Below are positions 26,801 through 39,502 of a stretch of 64,000 nt of DNA, one piece after another. How positions within the stretch are numbered: position 1 is the first letter of the stretch; each line of letters begins with the position of its first letter. Made by a program: the position numbers and the translations under genes. Source of the DNA: Quercus robur (Eukaryota > Streptophyta > Magnoliopsida > Fagales > Fagaceae); NCBI RefSeq assembly GCF_932294415.1, contig NC_065536.1, forward strand, positions 55,057,854 to 55,121,853, written 5' to 3'. A model generated the notes under the pieces. It saw nothing but the letters and a program-made list of their open reading frames with translations, had not been told where the DNA came from and did no database searches.

Positions 26801-29317
26801 ACAACTGCAGCATTTCCCAACGGTATTATATAAATTTTTCTGTTTAACAAGAATCCTGTGTTTCACTTATACTCATGCATAGGCATATAACTACTTATTG
26901 TGCTTTTTCTTGTTTAAATTTGATGCAATTTTTAATCCAGTTTATTTGATTTTTTGCACTAAATTAAACAATCTGCTCTTTTTATTTTAAAAAACCACAA
27001 AGTAGATTATGTTTATGTTAAAATATATATTCATTTGTGTCAACTCTGGGGATATGATCATTATACTGCACACACCATTACCCCCACATCTAGTCCTTCT
27101 GGATACATGGATTGAGGATCTATCTAGGATGAGACGATGTGAGTGAATTATTTCTAACCAAGAGTTTAGGGCCTAATATCTGATCTTTTTCTGGAGTGAA
27201 CCAGGGAAATACATTGGATCTCTTGTTTTATTAATTAAATATATCTTTTGGCTGGCTGTAGTGTCTACTTGGGGGCTTGTGTCCCCAGCAAACATTTGCT
27301 GGTAGGAAACCTTCTTTTACAATGTATGTGAATGTTTACGATGGATGGGATATACCAATGGGCTGCAGCTCAGTTTGTATCCTGCAGGTTTCCCTAGTGG
27401 CCTTAGGTTAAAGTTTAAGAGTCTAATACTGCAAAGGTAAATTGGGTATGTTCATAAAAGCCGTGTTTTTCTGAATCTAATGTGCATTTAAGAAAAAAGG
27501 ATGGATATGATCATGCAGTTTGTCCATTTGGTTAGGGGGAGAAAGGGAAATCTCCAAGTGGGAATTTTATTTTATTGTTTGTGATGATATTGGATGCAAT
27601 TTAATTTGTATGGAGGAAATGACATTTCTTGATCCTCTTCATTGATCTCAGCTGATTATTTCTCTCTCTTATATCCTATGAAATGAAATGACTTTTTTGA
27701 ATTCTGCTTCAGCCATAGATCTAGATGCTATCTGCTCAACTATAACTTTTCTTATCTTTCACAGAGATGCTTGCATTTGGTTTACATTCTGACTGTACAA
27801 CTAATCTTGTCCCTGGTTGCCTGCATCGCACAATTGATTTACAGATTGTTTGTGCAAAAGTTCGGGAAGGAGACAAGCGAATAGTTCGAATCAAGGAGGG
27901 AGATCCTGCAGGACGGCATGTTGTGATTGTTGATGATTTGGTCCAATCAGGTGGCACTCTTATTGAATGCCAGGTACACAAATTCATGCACATTTTGTTC
28001 TTACTGTGTTAGTACTTATGTAGTTTCTCAATCTGGATTTGTATTTGCGATCTGGAGAACATGCACAAATGTTGAGGCATCAAGTTTGACTTTTAGTAAT
28101 CCCACCATTTAGACCTGCACAATAGTAGTTATACCAACACATATCATGATTGTGCATCATATTATATCCATTGTATGGTTAGGACAAACAGCTGATGAAT
28201 TGAATTGATCATTTTGTCAAAGGGTTGTGGTATGAGGCATTAATATTGAGTTCCCTGGCTATTGCTAAAAAAATAGACTACCTTAGATGGCCGTGGATTT
28301 GGAATAAGATCTTACAGATTTGAGTTAAACAACTTGGGGACAGATAAATACCATTATTATGTTTGGCCGAACTCCTAACAACTAAAGCTTCTTAGGGGGT
28401 GATACACTGATACCTACTGGTTTACTGATATGTGTCTAAAACTGCTTGGAAGAAAGTTTTGTGTTGTTATTGCTGATTTTCTTAATTTTTAAAAGTGGTA
28501 ACATATAAAAAAAATTGTAAGTATAACCTTAAAGTACAGTTCTTGCTTGCTGCCCCATGTAGTTTCTCTATACATCAACCAAGGCTTATGCGTTATAGCC
28601 AGCTCCTGGACCAATGTGGGTGTATGATTTGGCTACATTGCTCTCAATTTTGAAGTTGGTCACATGATTTTGGCCATTCTAAACTGTACTGTTTGTGAAG
28701 ATAGAGTAAGTGGGGACACATGGAAACCTTGTTCACAGGGTTGGAAAATGAAAACTCACTTCACTAAATTCATCTTTTGTGCCCCTACTTTTAGACCTTC
28801 GCACTGAAAAATACCACTCCATTTTTTTTTCCATGTTTATTGGTTAGTCTTTCTGAAGTGCATACTTACACTCTTGCTTCTTTTAGAGAGTATTGGCTGC
28901 CCATGGAGCAACAAAAATCAGTGCTTATGTGACACATGGAATATTCCCTAATAGGTCGTGGGAACGCTTTGAATACGATAATGGAGGTATTGCATGCTCT
29001 GCTCTTACATTTTCAGTCTTTCAGCCAGAGTTTATTACAAAAAGTAACTGACAGGGATTCTTGTGTTTCCACTCCTTTGCATATATATAAAGTTTCCTTT
29101 GAAATGGATATGATGGCAATTATATTGTCTCTAGAGTATGATAGTCTAATCCATTTTCTCTGTTATTTCCATGTTCTATACAGGTAATCCTGATAATGGG
29201 CTGACCTACTTTTGGATAACAGACTCATGTCCAATAACAGTTAGGGCAGTGAAGAACAAGCCACCATTTGAAGTTCTTAGCCTCGCTGGTTCCATAGCTG
29301 CTACCCTTCAAATATAA
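23814..29317 (+). CDS. PRS3: Ribose-phosphate pyrophosphokinase, organellar, 7 exons
   Basis: Exons 23814-24199, 25102-25417, 25941-26036, 26754-26822, 27845-27973, 28887-28986, 29184-29317; GT..AG introns, 409 codons. The enzyme transfers pyrophosphate from ATP to ribose 5-phosphate, making PRPP for purine, pyrimidine, NAD, histidine and tryptophan synthesis. The first about 94 residues are basic and serine/proline-rich, as in a plastid or mitochondrial transit peptide. The core starts at [29 protein letters not shown] and the PRPP loop [12 protein letters not shown] (about residues 316-326) are intact. The sequence is of the plant PRS3/PRS4 type (class II, phosphate-independent in spinach). 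The transit peptide favours PRS3 over cytosolic PRS4. ATG choice: the first methionine of MAATRPN begins a frame continuous with the core. Confidence 0.92.
24588..24847. repeat. Fold-back MITE in intron 1 of the PRPP synthetase gene
   Basis: The left end GGGAAAAATGGCTATTTAGG continues into TTAATTTTTTTAACTATGTA and CTCCTTTTCAAATTATGTAG. The right end is its imperfect reverse complement (CTATATGGCC/TTTTTAACCATATGAC and TTTTCAAACTATATAAC in inverted sense). The internal part has GAACTCGATATT-type words. Target duplication unclear. Confidence 0.6.
25579..25775. mobile_element. Two tRNA-derived SINEs tail to tail in intron 2 of the PRPP synthetase gene
   Basis: The plus-strand SINE runs 25579-25687, with box A-like TGGTTCAATTGG and box B-like GGGTTGAAATCCCC. 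It is flanked by ACAAGTGGG at 25570-25578 and 25688-25696. A second head in minus orientation occupies about 25775-25697, with GTAGCTCAATGGCA and GTTTGAATCCCC. Both resemble the element at 30277-30375. These are SINE heads, not functional tRNA genes. Confidence 0.6.
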
Positions 29318-30276
29318 GCGAGTCTTGGAAGCATTAGTCACTGGCAAAATAATGGTCTTGCGGGAAAAGTTAGTGCGTCATTGTCACTGTCAAAATCAAG
29401 TTATTGTATTGGTGCTTGGGGGGGGGGGGGGGGGGGGGGATGTTATTTTGCGTTTGTGGTTTGATGCCCTACATTTGCCTCAATATGATTGCAATCAACA
29501 GGCACCCTATAAAGAAGGGTAATACAAGAACCACCATAATTCCAATACAATGGCAATCTTTTTGGATGGACCAATTTGTTGTACAAGAAGCCTAATGAAA
29601 CAAACTTTTACAACATTTTTCAAAATTGTTGTGTTGACCTATTGTGATTGGTGTATAAGAAAAATGACGTAGGAGGTGGTCTCATGTGAAAGTGGTGTTG
29701 AAATAATTGCAATTGTTGCCTTAACAAATAGTGGAAAAAGTTGTTTATTGTATCAGTGTTCAGTGATGCGTTAAAAAAAAGAAAAAAGAAAAAAAGAAAA
29801 AGAGGCATCCCAATTCCAAATAAATACTTAGATTTGGGTTAGGAGTTTTGTATAAGAATGAAAAAGAAATAAATAGTACTTGGGTTTGAAGTTTTATATA
29901 AGAATGAAAAGAAATAAAATATTAAAATGTCTGGAAAAATTAAAATAAATAAGGAATAGAAAATAATAGAATAAAATACATTTTAACTCTATGTTTTGTA
30001 TGGTTTCAAATTAAATCACATAATTAAAAATTTTATAGTTTTGTTTATTTTAAATTAAACTTTGGATTTTTAAAATTGTATCGATTTAGTTTAAGGGTTT
30101 GATTGAGTTGGGGGTTTAAATTGATATGATTTTAAAAGTCTATGGTTAATTAAACTTTTAATCTCTCTCTCTTACGGTCTTACCCAATAAACATGCTTCT
30201 CTACTTAATCTCGACTTGTCCATGATCTTTAAGTCAATAGATACTTTTTTTGTGTTTTCAATAGAGACATCAATTT
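29318..30276. other. 3' flank of the PRPP synthetase gene and intergenic DNA
   Basis: Probable 3' UTR, then a run of about 21 G at 29419-29439. Next comes a 29600-29720 segment with ACAACATTTTTCAAAATTGTTG-like inverted words and AT-rich sequence. No gene seen. Confidence 0.5.
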
Positions 30277-30375
30277 GCCAAGAGTTTTGTAACTCAATTG
30301 ACAGACACTCTATTTGGTATTTTTAATTCAAATCTCCTCTTCCAACTTTCTTGTAATAAAAAAAGAAAAGACACA
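30277..30375 (+). mobile_element. tRNA-derived SINE with A-rich tail
   Basis: Head TTGCCAAGAGTTTTGTAACTC matches the head of the intronic SINE at 25579 (TGCCAAGAGCCTTGTGGTTC). A box B-like TTCAAATCTCCTC and the tail CTTGTAATAAAAAAAG follow. No perfect target duplication was found. Confidence 0.55.
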
Positions 30376-30574
30376 TCTGTTTGAACAATTTTTGTAAAAT
30401 AGGGAGGATTTCATTCTAATTTTAAAATTTAATGGCATAACAATAATTTCAAAAAATCAAAACAATACAGTTCTGACTTCTGATCAATTTAGTTGACATT
30501 CCTATCTCTCCTACACATCCAATGTGGTGTTAATATTATCTTATTTATTTGATTAAGCCATTAATATTAATATT

Positions 30575-31460
30575 AATATATATATATATATATATATATT
30601 AATAGGTAAAGTTAAGAGAAAATGCAATTAGGTTTTAAATTAGATTCCAATTATTATCTAATTTTGCGCTTCGTGTCTTATTTAAGTTTTTTTTTTTTTT
30701 AATTTTTGTTCTAGGTGAGTTAATGAGGTGCAAAAAACAAAGGTTCTAATATAAATAATTCATCAAAAACTTAATAAACAAAAAAAAGAAAAAAAAAGTA
30801 AACTCATATGTATATCCAAAAGAAATTAAAATAAAAAAATAAAAGAGAGAGAAAGTATAATTTGAATCCATATATGTGTGTAATTTTTATTATTTTTTTA
30901 ATTGTACCATGCATATGCACGAGTTATACACTAGTATATAATAATAGGCCAAGCTGAAAAAAACTCAAATTAGAATTCTAAATTATAGTTCTAATTTTGC
31001 ACCATGTGTCCTAAATTATTTATTCTTAAAGAATTTTATTTATTAATTTTAGAATCAAATGTGAGATCACATTATAAATATTCATCTAAGTGAGTTATTA
31101 AGTACAAAAACTAAAGAATCTAAAATAAATTAATCAAAAAAAAGTGCTTCATAATAATTTTAAAAAAATGAATAATTTTCATTTTATAACAAATAATATT
31201 CTTACAAAATTTTTTAAAAAGTTAACAAAATATAAAAATGACTATTAATTGTATTTAAATTATATATAAGAATATATTATGCATTTTTTAATATATTTTT
31301 AAGTGTATTTATACATATACATGGATTACGAGTTAACAAAATATAAAAAATGACTATCAATAATATTTAAATTATATATATAAGAATATATTATTTTTAG
31401 GTGTATCTTTTTTTTTTTTTGAGAAGCAGTGTATCTATACATATACAATGAGTTACAAAA
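30575..31460 (+). mobile_element. Tandem AT-rich Helitron-like repeats (about 2-3 copies)
   Basis: The first copy (about 30575-30934) starts in a TA run with AATAGGTAAAGTTAAGAGAA and ends GCATATGCACGAGTTATACA then CTAG|T at 30931-30935. A second copy begins at once (AATAATAGGCCAAGCTG). It shares CATGTGTCCTAAATTATTTA with the copy at 2.9 kb. A third, partial repeat of its 3' half follows (TGACTATCAATAATATTTAA near 31350). No coding sequence. Confidence 0.4.
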
Positions 31461-31781
31461 CTACTTTAAGTAATCCTTAAACCCTCTATCAATTTTAATT
31501 ATAATTTTTCTCCAACATTGCCTTCAATTTCTCGTACATCCTAGTCAGAAATTAGACTTTTTAAATTTTTATAAGACACAGGCGCCACCTGGCAGTAGTA
31601 CTGTTGATTCATTTTTTTAAAAAAATGGTCTGCACACTGCAGCACCTAATCAGCAGCATACAAAGCATACACCCGCCATTCTTCTCACAAACCCATTTGC
31701 TCCCACTTCCCTTATCGTGCTCTCCGAAACAAGACACACAGATAGAGATAGAGAGAGAGAGAAAGTAGTGAGTAAATCGCC

Positions 31782-32346
31782 ATGAAAGCTCTACTCAATC
31801 CAGAGCTTTCTTTCTCATCCATATCTCAATTCCACACCAATAAGCTTCGTAATTCCACGCATTCGCCTAACCAGACCTCTCTCCGATTTCCCTCGAAGTA
31901 TCGGATTGGCAAAGGCGCTTGTTTGGTTGTAAAAGCTGCGCTGGACTCGGCTATTATAGACCAGTTGGGGCTCTCCGAGTCCGATATTCGGAACCCGTCC
32001 GTTTCGACTTCGTATCGGAGCTCCAAGTTGCCGAAGCCGAATCAGACTCTGCTTGATGCGCAAGCTAGGGTTTGCACTGGCCCCACGCTGACCAGGCCGC
32101 TTAGTGAGGAACAAGCTTTTAAGGTTTTCGATACCATCTTAAGATCAGGTTGGAAATTTTTATTTTTATTTTCATTTTTTGTTGATGTTTTGTCTTTTTG
32201 TTCAGCCAATATTACTTTCAAGCAGTTCATAATTAGCGTAAAAGCTAAACAAATTAGATTCATAAGAGCAATACATTAGATTCCTCAATTACATTGGTTG
32301 CATACTTGAATTGACCAATAAAAACACAAATAATGTTGTTGTTGTT

Positions 32347-32381
<35 letters not shown>

Positions 32382-35300
32382 ACAATTAAATTCAATACTT
32401 AATTGGAAATATAGTGTACTATACCTAAGTTTTACCATCATATTCTCATTTTATTAGATTATTAATATATTTTTATATTTTCGCCTTTTTTGGAAAATAT
32501 TAGAATAATGGTAAAATGACTAAATTTACCATTTTCTAGGAGATAAAGATTTTGGGACAGTTGTTAATTAATCATGATATCAGAGCAGGTGTCTTTGGGA
32601 TTTCATTTATTAAGGGAGAGTCTAGGTCCACACATGAGAATGAGTATTATAATATTGGATAAATGATTAAATTTATTGTATGCTAATATCTTTAAGTTTT
32701 TGGGACAATGGGTAATTTACCGGGAAATTTTATACTCAAGAAATGTGGAGAACTTAATTATTCTATAGCCTTTAATTTACATATGTGCTAGAATTTTTCT
32801 AGGATTGCTTTAAATTATGTGTACTCATGTTGTGACTTAGCTATTTATTAGACATAAAAGGTGTGTTTTATGTTTTGTGTTTAATGTGTTAGCTAAGGGA
32901 GAACTTAAAGATGAATATAAAGTTTCAAGAGCACAGCTGGGGGCTTTTTTTGCGGCAATGACAATCCGTGCCAATGCCTTTCCGGAAGCAACCCAATGGA
33001 GTGAAGGGGAAAAGCTTGCAATTAACACGTTCTGGCCGCTCTTGGTTCGTGTGCTTCCTCCTGATATAATCTTCATTGCAGATCCTGAAGGCTCCATAAT
33101 GGGATTAGGGAGTTCTGTTGGGCCCCAATATGTTGGCAATTGCGCTACTGAGATGAGATTGGTTGGTGCCCTTAGGGAAGTTTTGGCCGGTGGTCATCTT
33201 GGATATGAGGAGGTCCAAGGCATTTTAAGAGATGTTCTTCCACTGAAAGTAGATGATGAGGAATCGTCAGGTGTAAGTGAGTCATTGCTTTCAGCCTTTT
33301 TAATAGGTCAACGTATGAACAGGGAAACAGATCGTGAGTTAAAGGCATACTGCCTTGCATTCGATGATGAACTTGGTATATATTTTTTACTTTCATTTGT
33401 CAGCTTAAGTTGCTTATGAGTAATTCTGCAATATAATTCGAAATATGTAATTTCTTTTGGTTGATTTATTCATCTAATTATATTCAGGTCCTCCTCCAGT
33501 TGCTGACGTTAGATCATTGACTCATTATGGTGAGCCTTATGATGGAAACACACGTTACTTCAGAAGCACATTGTTTGTCGCTGCAGTTAGATCCTGTTAT
33601 GGTGAATCTTGCTTGCTTCATGGTGTCGAATGGATGCCACCAAAGGTCAGCCTTCAGCTTACATGAATTAACTAATTCTTCTTGATTCCAAAAAGAATCT
33701 ATTTAATATAGAGTGTTGATGTTGCCAGTGATGCATCTCAGTTTTTAAATAAAAATTCCACGTGAAAGTAAAAAAGAAAGTAAAAGCATCCCATGATTTT
33801 ACTGTCTTTGACCTTTTTTCCCGCTGCAATAAAAATGTAGCCTTCCATGTAAATTTTCTCATGATGTTTAAATGTTTCTTGATAATATCTAATTCTATAG
33901 TGACATTTTTTCTGAAACTTGTCCTACTTGGGCTGTGAATTTGAATTCAGGGGGGCATAACTGAAGAACAAATGTTGAAGTTTATGGGAGCAAATACAAG
34001 CTTATCCCCATTGCATGCAAAAGATCTTCTTGAGGTCTCTGTAATTTGCATTTTGCATTCCATTGGGACATTTTTTCTCTTATTTTTTTTTAACTTTTGT
34101 TATTATTATTTCAGGATGAGGAGGTTGGTTTTGCTTACGTAAGTCAACGTGAAGCTCACACATCTCTGTATGAAAATCTAACCAAATAGTACTATTCCAA
34201 GCCTTTTTTTTTTTTTTTTTGGTGGCAAAACGTATCCCATTAATCCCCTTATTTCTGTGAAGGAATATTTGTTTTCAGTGCACCGAAAAGAGAAAAAGTA
34301 AAAACTGAATTTAGTTGGATTTGTTTTTTGAAAAATAAATGATTAAGTCCTTTATATTAAAGATAACATTATTTTGCCATCTCAGTTTGAATGTGTTTCC
34401 CCTGACTTTATGTTAAACTAGTTACTTTAAGGAGCTAAGATTATGATTCTAGATTTTCATTAACCATCTGAATCTTTAATTTACTTCCTGCTAACATGGA
34501 TAGAGAGTTACAGATGCTTTTTCCCTATTAGTCTCTGATAAAACCAAAGTGCATCAAGGTTCAAGTCAAGTTTGTCATAGAAAGCACTTGCTTCTATCAT
34601 CTCATATGAGAAATCAACTAAAGATGCTTTTTACTCGTCTTAATGGATCACCTTTATTGAATGAATGCTTTTTTATTTTTTGTCCAGATAATTGTGTCTT
34701 CTTTGAAATTTTACACTAGTTTGAAGATGAGAATACACAAACACCTATGTTGTTTATCCCTTTTCCGGTCTAATGCATTTGACATGATAACTAGAAGAGA
34801 TTTAAATAAAAATAGAAGTGATTTTCCAATTACATGTTTCTTGGGCTCTAGTTCTAACATTTTCTTTTTCTTCTTCTCGTTTGAATTTCAAATGAAATTA
34901 TGGATGCACTCAATCGCTCGGTGCTCTGTTATTTAAGTTATGGATTTCATCTTCTAAAGTATATTGGTACTGAGATTCCTTGATTCCTAATATTATGCTT
35001 TAAAAGAAAAATCAGGGGTAGGAGGAAGCCCCTAGAAAATTATACATCTTTTGGCACACCTTGTGTGTGCTCTAGGTTTAACATGTCATATTTACTGACA
35101 CTAAACAGGTTGAAGCTAATAACAAGATTTTTGTGATTTCAGTTGATGCTCATACTTATAAAAAGATTATTGTTGCAGATATTCATTGATTGGTGTGAGG
35201 GAGCATATAAAAAAGCGCCCCCCTGTGGCAACAGCTGAAAAGATTCAGCAATTTGTGAAGGTGAGACCTGTCATTATTTAACTACTGTATTATTACCTTT

Positions 35301-37344
35301 TACTGTTGGCCATTGCTGCTTCTTGATGAATACTTTGTGGAGTGAAAAAGCTCAAACGGCCTTTTAGCATATAAAAATCTCGATTCTTCCATACATCAGA
35401 ATCTACAGCAAGTTAAAATGTTTCTAAATTGTTTTTATTTACTTAATCTGCAATTGATGTACCTACTTTAAAGTAAATTATCAGTCATGAACATCACATG
35501 CATGTTTATGCGTGTGTACATAAAACTTTTTTTTAGGATGAAAATTTGTCAACCACCCTTGTAAGTCTGAAGAGCTTGGTTGTCCAGAATGTAAAAAGTT
35601 TCATTTTCTGCACAGGCTCGAGGGAAGGAAGCAATGGTTGCTGGATTTTATCATAATGGTTATGAGGAACCACTGTTGATGCTTATGAAGAGAAGAGGTG
35701 TTCATTCTGGCTTGGTAGTGAAGGTCAGAACTTTGCTTTTATAAATTCTATTGCTATGTTGGATTTTTGTAAATTTAACTTTCAACAACTTTGCATTGAA
35801 AGGGGATCTGCTAATTAAGAAAAAGGGGTGTGCTTGCTCTCATTTAATGTCAAGATGGTCTGGTATAATGTCATTCAGTAATTCAAGTATCCACAAGGTA
35901 TTCCAAGCTAACCACTTGATATAATCTGATTATGCTGTTAATGTAGGGTGAGGAAGGGGCCCTCTCGATGACAACAAGATTGCGGTCAGCTAGCATTTCA
36001 AAAGGATTTCCTGTAAACTACTGCTCAGGTTTCCGTTCACTGAGTATGGCGTCTGCTTTCGAAGTTGATGGTTTGTATCATTTTGCTACCTTATCTTCAT
36101 TGTGTTCCCTTTTATTCATGTCTTTATCTATGTATTTAGTTGAGAGTATGTTCTTCACTTTTGTCGATCAGTTCAGTTGATTGAGATTCTGGCACCATTC
36201 TTTTATCAGTAATACTGAAACCTTACAATTTACTGTTGCAGGTGTATCACGTCAGAATTTCAATCTCGAGGTCAATGCCATGGACTATGGTTTTGAACCT
36301 ACTAATACTCCAAGGACTGATAGATCGGTAGAGTTTCTGAGTTCTCTTCTATTCTCTTTTCTGCATTGATTATCATCTGACCTTTCTTTTGATGAAAATA
36401 CACTCAGCAGTCGGCAGCCACATTCCTGATAATAAATTATCTAAATGTTGTCTTCTACCTCCAAAGTATTTCCATGAAGTTGTCATTTGGGCAGTCAAGG
36501 AAAAGGAATTCAGTTGCAGTGGCACTAAGGCAGAGGGAGGGGGGAGGGGAGGCCCTTGATTTTTAAAATTCCTCCCTCCTATTACCACAAGATTATATTG
36601 CCTCCTTCTAACGTGATCTTAGATTGAGACCACGAATTTCAGCCATTAAGATTTTTAAAACAAAACTTCAAAACAAGATGAAAAATGGGTTTTTGAGTGG
36701 TTTTTTTAACTATGTTTGTAGAAGGAGAGATTGCCAGGAAATTTAGTATAGAATCATTTACAAATGATTTTAGAATAATTAAAGAACGTAGAGCACAAAA
36801 GCACAAATATGTAAGTAAAAGCTAATTTCTGAAAGAAAATATTTGTTTTGAGCATTGGAAAAATTATTTTGATATAAATTTTACTATATAAGACAATAAC
36901 ACATGTCATATTAAAAGGCATCCTTGGTAGTTGATACATATACTCACACAAATATTAGCAATTTTTTCTACAACCTGTGCGAGAAAAATTTCTGGCTTTG
37001 GTATTGTGCAGGTGTAACCTAGTTAGCATTGAATCCATTTTTGTAGTTCTACTTAAATTCATTTGTTACCTTTGGCATTTTTAACTTTTTATGACAAGTA
37101 ATTATATTTTTTGCAAGTACAGGTCTCAAAGAATATAGAATTGGGTCTAGCAGCTCTTCATGGTGAAAAAGGGCCTGCTTATGATCGGATCGTCTTAAAT
37201 GCTGGAATAGTAGATCACTTGCTGGGATGTGATGGTGCAGAGGACATATCCGCAGCCCTAGATAGAGCCAGAGAAGCCATTGACAGTGGCAAGGCTTTAA
37301 AAAGGCTTTTAAATTACATTAAAATCTCTCACAAATTGAGCTAA
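31782..37344 (+). CDS. Plastid-type TrpD family protein (anthranilate PRTase-like, TrpD2/YbiB-like), 10 exons
   Basis: Exons 31782-32148, 32893-33375, 33488-33645, 33951-34034, 34115-34167, 35179-35260, 35616-35723, 35947-36070, 36242-36327, 37123-37344; GT..AG introns; 588 codons. The first about 50 residues (Ser/Asn-rich, basic) look like a plastid transit peptide. An N-terminal helical glycosyltransferase family 3 domain (LSEEQAFKVFDTILRS..., LGAFFAAMTIRANAFPEATQ) and a C-terminal nucleoside-phosphorylase-like domain follow. Databases call such plant proteins anthranilate phosphoribosyltransferase (tryptophan step 2). The usual GTGGD PRPP loop is not visible; residues 301-308 read YDGNTRYF instead, and YHNGYEEPLLMLMKRRG with GLVVKGEEGALSM resembles the TrpD2/YbiB branch, a paralogue that binds nucleic acids in bacteria. 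Catalytic function is therefore doubtful. The reading frame is intact. Confidence 0.88.
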
Positions 37345-37800
37345 ATTAGGTCCAACCGGTGCTTGTATCTTTTTGGCTTGTCTTTTGTAGGTTAGAATTG
37401 TAATTTTGTATTTTTTACACATTAGTGGATATTGGTGCTTGCATTTTTTGGCTTGTCTTTTGTAGGTTAGAATTATAATTTTGTATTTTTTTACATATTA
37501 GTGGATATTGATAAAGAAAGAAAGAGAACTAGAGCATTTCTTCCTTTTTTTTTTTTTTTTTTTCCCCTTTTTCCCCCTTTATTTGTAAAATTAGCTCAGC
37601 TGCCGGCCTCATAGTTTCATTTATTTCTCCACAGTTATCATTCTTCGTCTGTCGTTGTCAACAGTACAAGAGTATCTCCCAAATATTAAAATGGCAGTGT
37701 CAAAAAGGTTGATTTTGGAGTTTCTTTATTATGTTTACATATCTTTTTACTGAGGTAATGTGCAAAATAGTAGTGCAAAAGGATTGTATATAGTTAGTTA
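37345..37800. other. 3' flank of the TrpD-like gene
   Basis: Likely 3' UTR. It contains an imperfect direct repeat of about 75 bp (GTGCTTGTATCTTTTTGGCT / GTGCTTGCATTTTTTGGCTT, both followed by GTCTTTTGTAGGTTAGAATT) and then a T run at 37540-37562. Nothing else recognised. Confidence 0.6.
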
Positions 37801-38279
37801 GACAACGTTTGAAACAATAAAGGAAAATAGCATCTCGAGTTTTAGAAATTCGAGATCCTATTAGAACTCGAGTTCAAAAGACTCGCCTTGCGAGTGTGAA
37901 AATGCCACGTAGATCTCGAGTCTTTAAAACTCGAGTTTCATGCAAAAAAAATTTCACCTATAGTGGTGTTTTTAAGTTTTACAGTGACGTTTTAAAGCCC
38001 TATAGCGGCGTTTGTCTGCAAAAATTTTTTTGTAAGTACAGGTTTAGGGAGTCCTATAGTGGCGTTTTTAAACCCTATAGTGACGTTTTATAGACCTATA
38101 GCGGCGTTTTTATTCAATTTGTGGCATTCGAGTCTTTGAAACTCGATTTTCAGCTTGATTTTTTCCCACTTTACCGTAATCCACGTACAAATCGAGACTT
38201 AAAAACTCGATTTTTATCTTGGAACTCGAGTTTTAGACACTCAAGATGCTAGTTTTCAACATTGTTTTGAAACTTGACA
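37801..38279. mobile_element. TIR element with CTCGAGTTTTA inverted ends and GGCGTTTT internal repeats
   Basis: The left end GACAACGTTTGAAACAATAA, followed by AGCATCTCGAGTTTTAGA, is mirrored at the right end as the inverse of CTCGAGTTTTAGACAC...CAACATTGTTTTGAAACTTG. Inside are about six degenerate copies of a TATAGTGGCGTTTTTA-like unit (37960-38110) and several CTCGAGT words. No transposase. A weak 9-bp flanking repeat (AGTTAGTTA / AATTAACTA) hints at a Mutator-like origin. Confidence 0.55.
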
Positions 38280-38490
38280 ATTAACTAAATTTTTTAATAT
38301 TTATTGTTATTTAGAAAAAAAATTCTCTTTTTACTTGTATCTATCTTGATGCTTGTTACTTAGGTATTTGAATCCTCCGGAGGTGCTATTTGGTATCAAA
38401 TGATGCTATGTTAGCAGTGTCAAAATTCAATAAATGTGAGACATGTCAGCAAAAAAAACTACCTTACTAATAAATAAAATACATGCATTA

Positions 38491-39309
38491 GAGTATCCAT
38501 AGCAGTGGAGGCAAATTTTTAATATCACAAAAAGTCACTTTATTTATTTTAACTTACCATTTCACAACACACCCAACATAGATCTATTTTTTTAACTACT
38601 TCATTTAAATATTATTTTTTATTTATCATCATCTCTATCTCTTTCTCTTTCTTCCTTTTCATCTCTCTCTTCTCTGATATAGAGCAAGCAAACCTACAAA
38701 ACATCAAACTAGCAAAGAGCAACCCATCACACTCACAACCCACGCCGTGACCCATCAACCCAACCACTCCTACGTCGTAACCCACCAACCACACCCACAA
38801 CAATCACACCAACACATCACAGCAACCCACGGATCAACAACCCACCACCACCGACCCATAGGCCACAACCTACCGACCCACATCCACAAAACCCACTGAC
38901 CCACATGCCACAATCCAATCAAACCACACCCACGACAATCACACCAACACGTCACAGCAACCCACAAATCAACAACCCACCACCACTGACCCACAGGCCA
39001 CAACCCACCGACCCACATCCATGAAAACCATTGACCCATAGGCCAAAACCCACCACACCATCGCCGATCACGTGAAACCGACCCACCATGAAACCGGCCA
39101 CGCCATCGCTAATCTTAACCCATCGACCCACCATGCCAATCTCACCATGCTTGCCAATTTCACTACGCTCACCGATCTCACTACTCTCGCTGGTCAGAGG
39201 AGAAGAAGAAAGAGGGCTAGGACTTTGAGTCAGAGGAAAAGAAGAGAGAAAAGTTAGAGAAGGAAGAGAGAGAGAAAAAGAATATTTTAATGGGAAGAGA
39301 GAGAAGTTA

Positions 39310-39344
<35 letters not shown>

Positions 39345-39502
39345 TTTAGCTTTGAAGCTACAGTACACAGCTATAGATGGTTGTGCACTGTAGTTGAAGA
39401 GGTAAAAATTTACCTATAGCTCCACCATTGTAGAATGTTTTTTAGTATTTGAGGTGCTAAAAATACCAATATGGCTTTTTAGCACTATTGCTGTAGATGC
39501 TC
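38491..39502. mobile_element. PIF/Harbinger-like non-autonomous element, 1012 bp, TTA target duplication
   Basis: The left end GAGTATCCATAGCAGTGG and the inverse of the right end GAGCATCTACAGCAATAG are TIRs. TTA flanks both sides (38488-38490 and 39503-39505), the 3-bp duplication of PIF/Harbinger elements. The inside contains an imperfect minisatellite of CACAACCCACCGACCCAC-like units (38700-39090) and a TA microsatellite (39313-39340). The minisatellite makes tryptophan-rich spurious frames. Confidence 0.6.

Noticed and set aside
38612-39368. Tryptophan/glycine-rich minus-strand frames
   Set aside because: They arise from the CAACCCACCGACCCAC-like minisatellite in the PIF/Harbinger-like element; no start context, homology or codon pattern.
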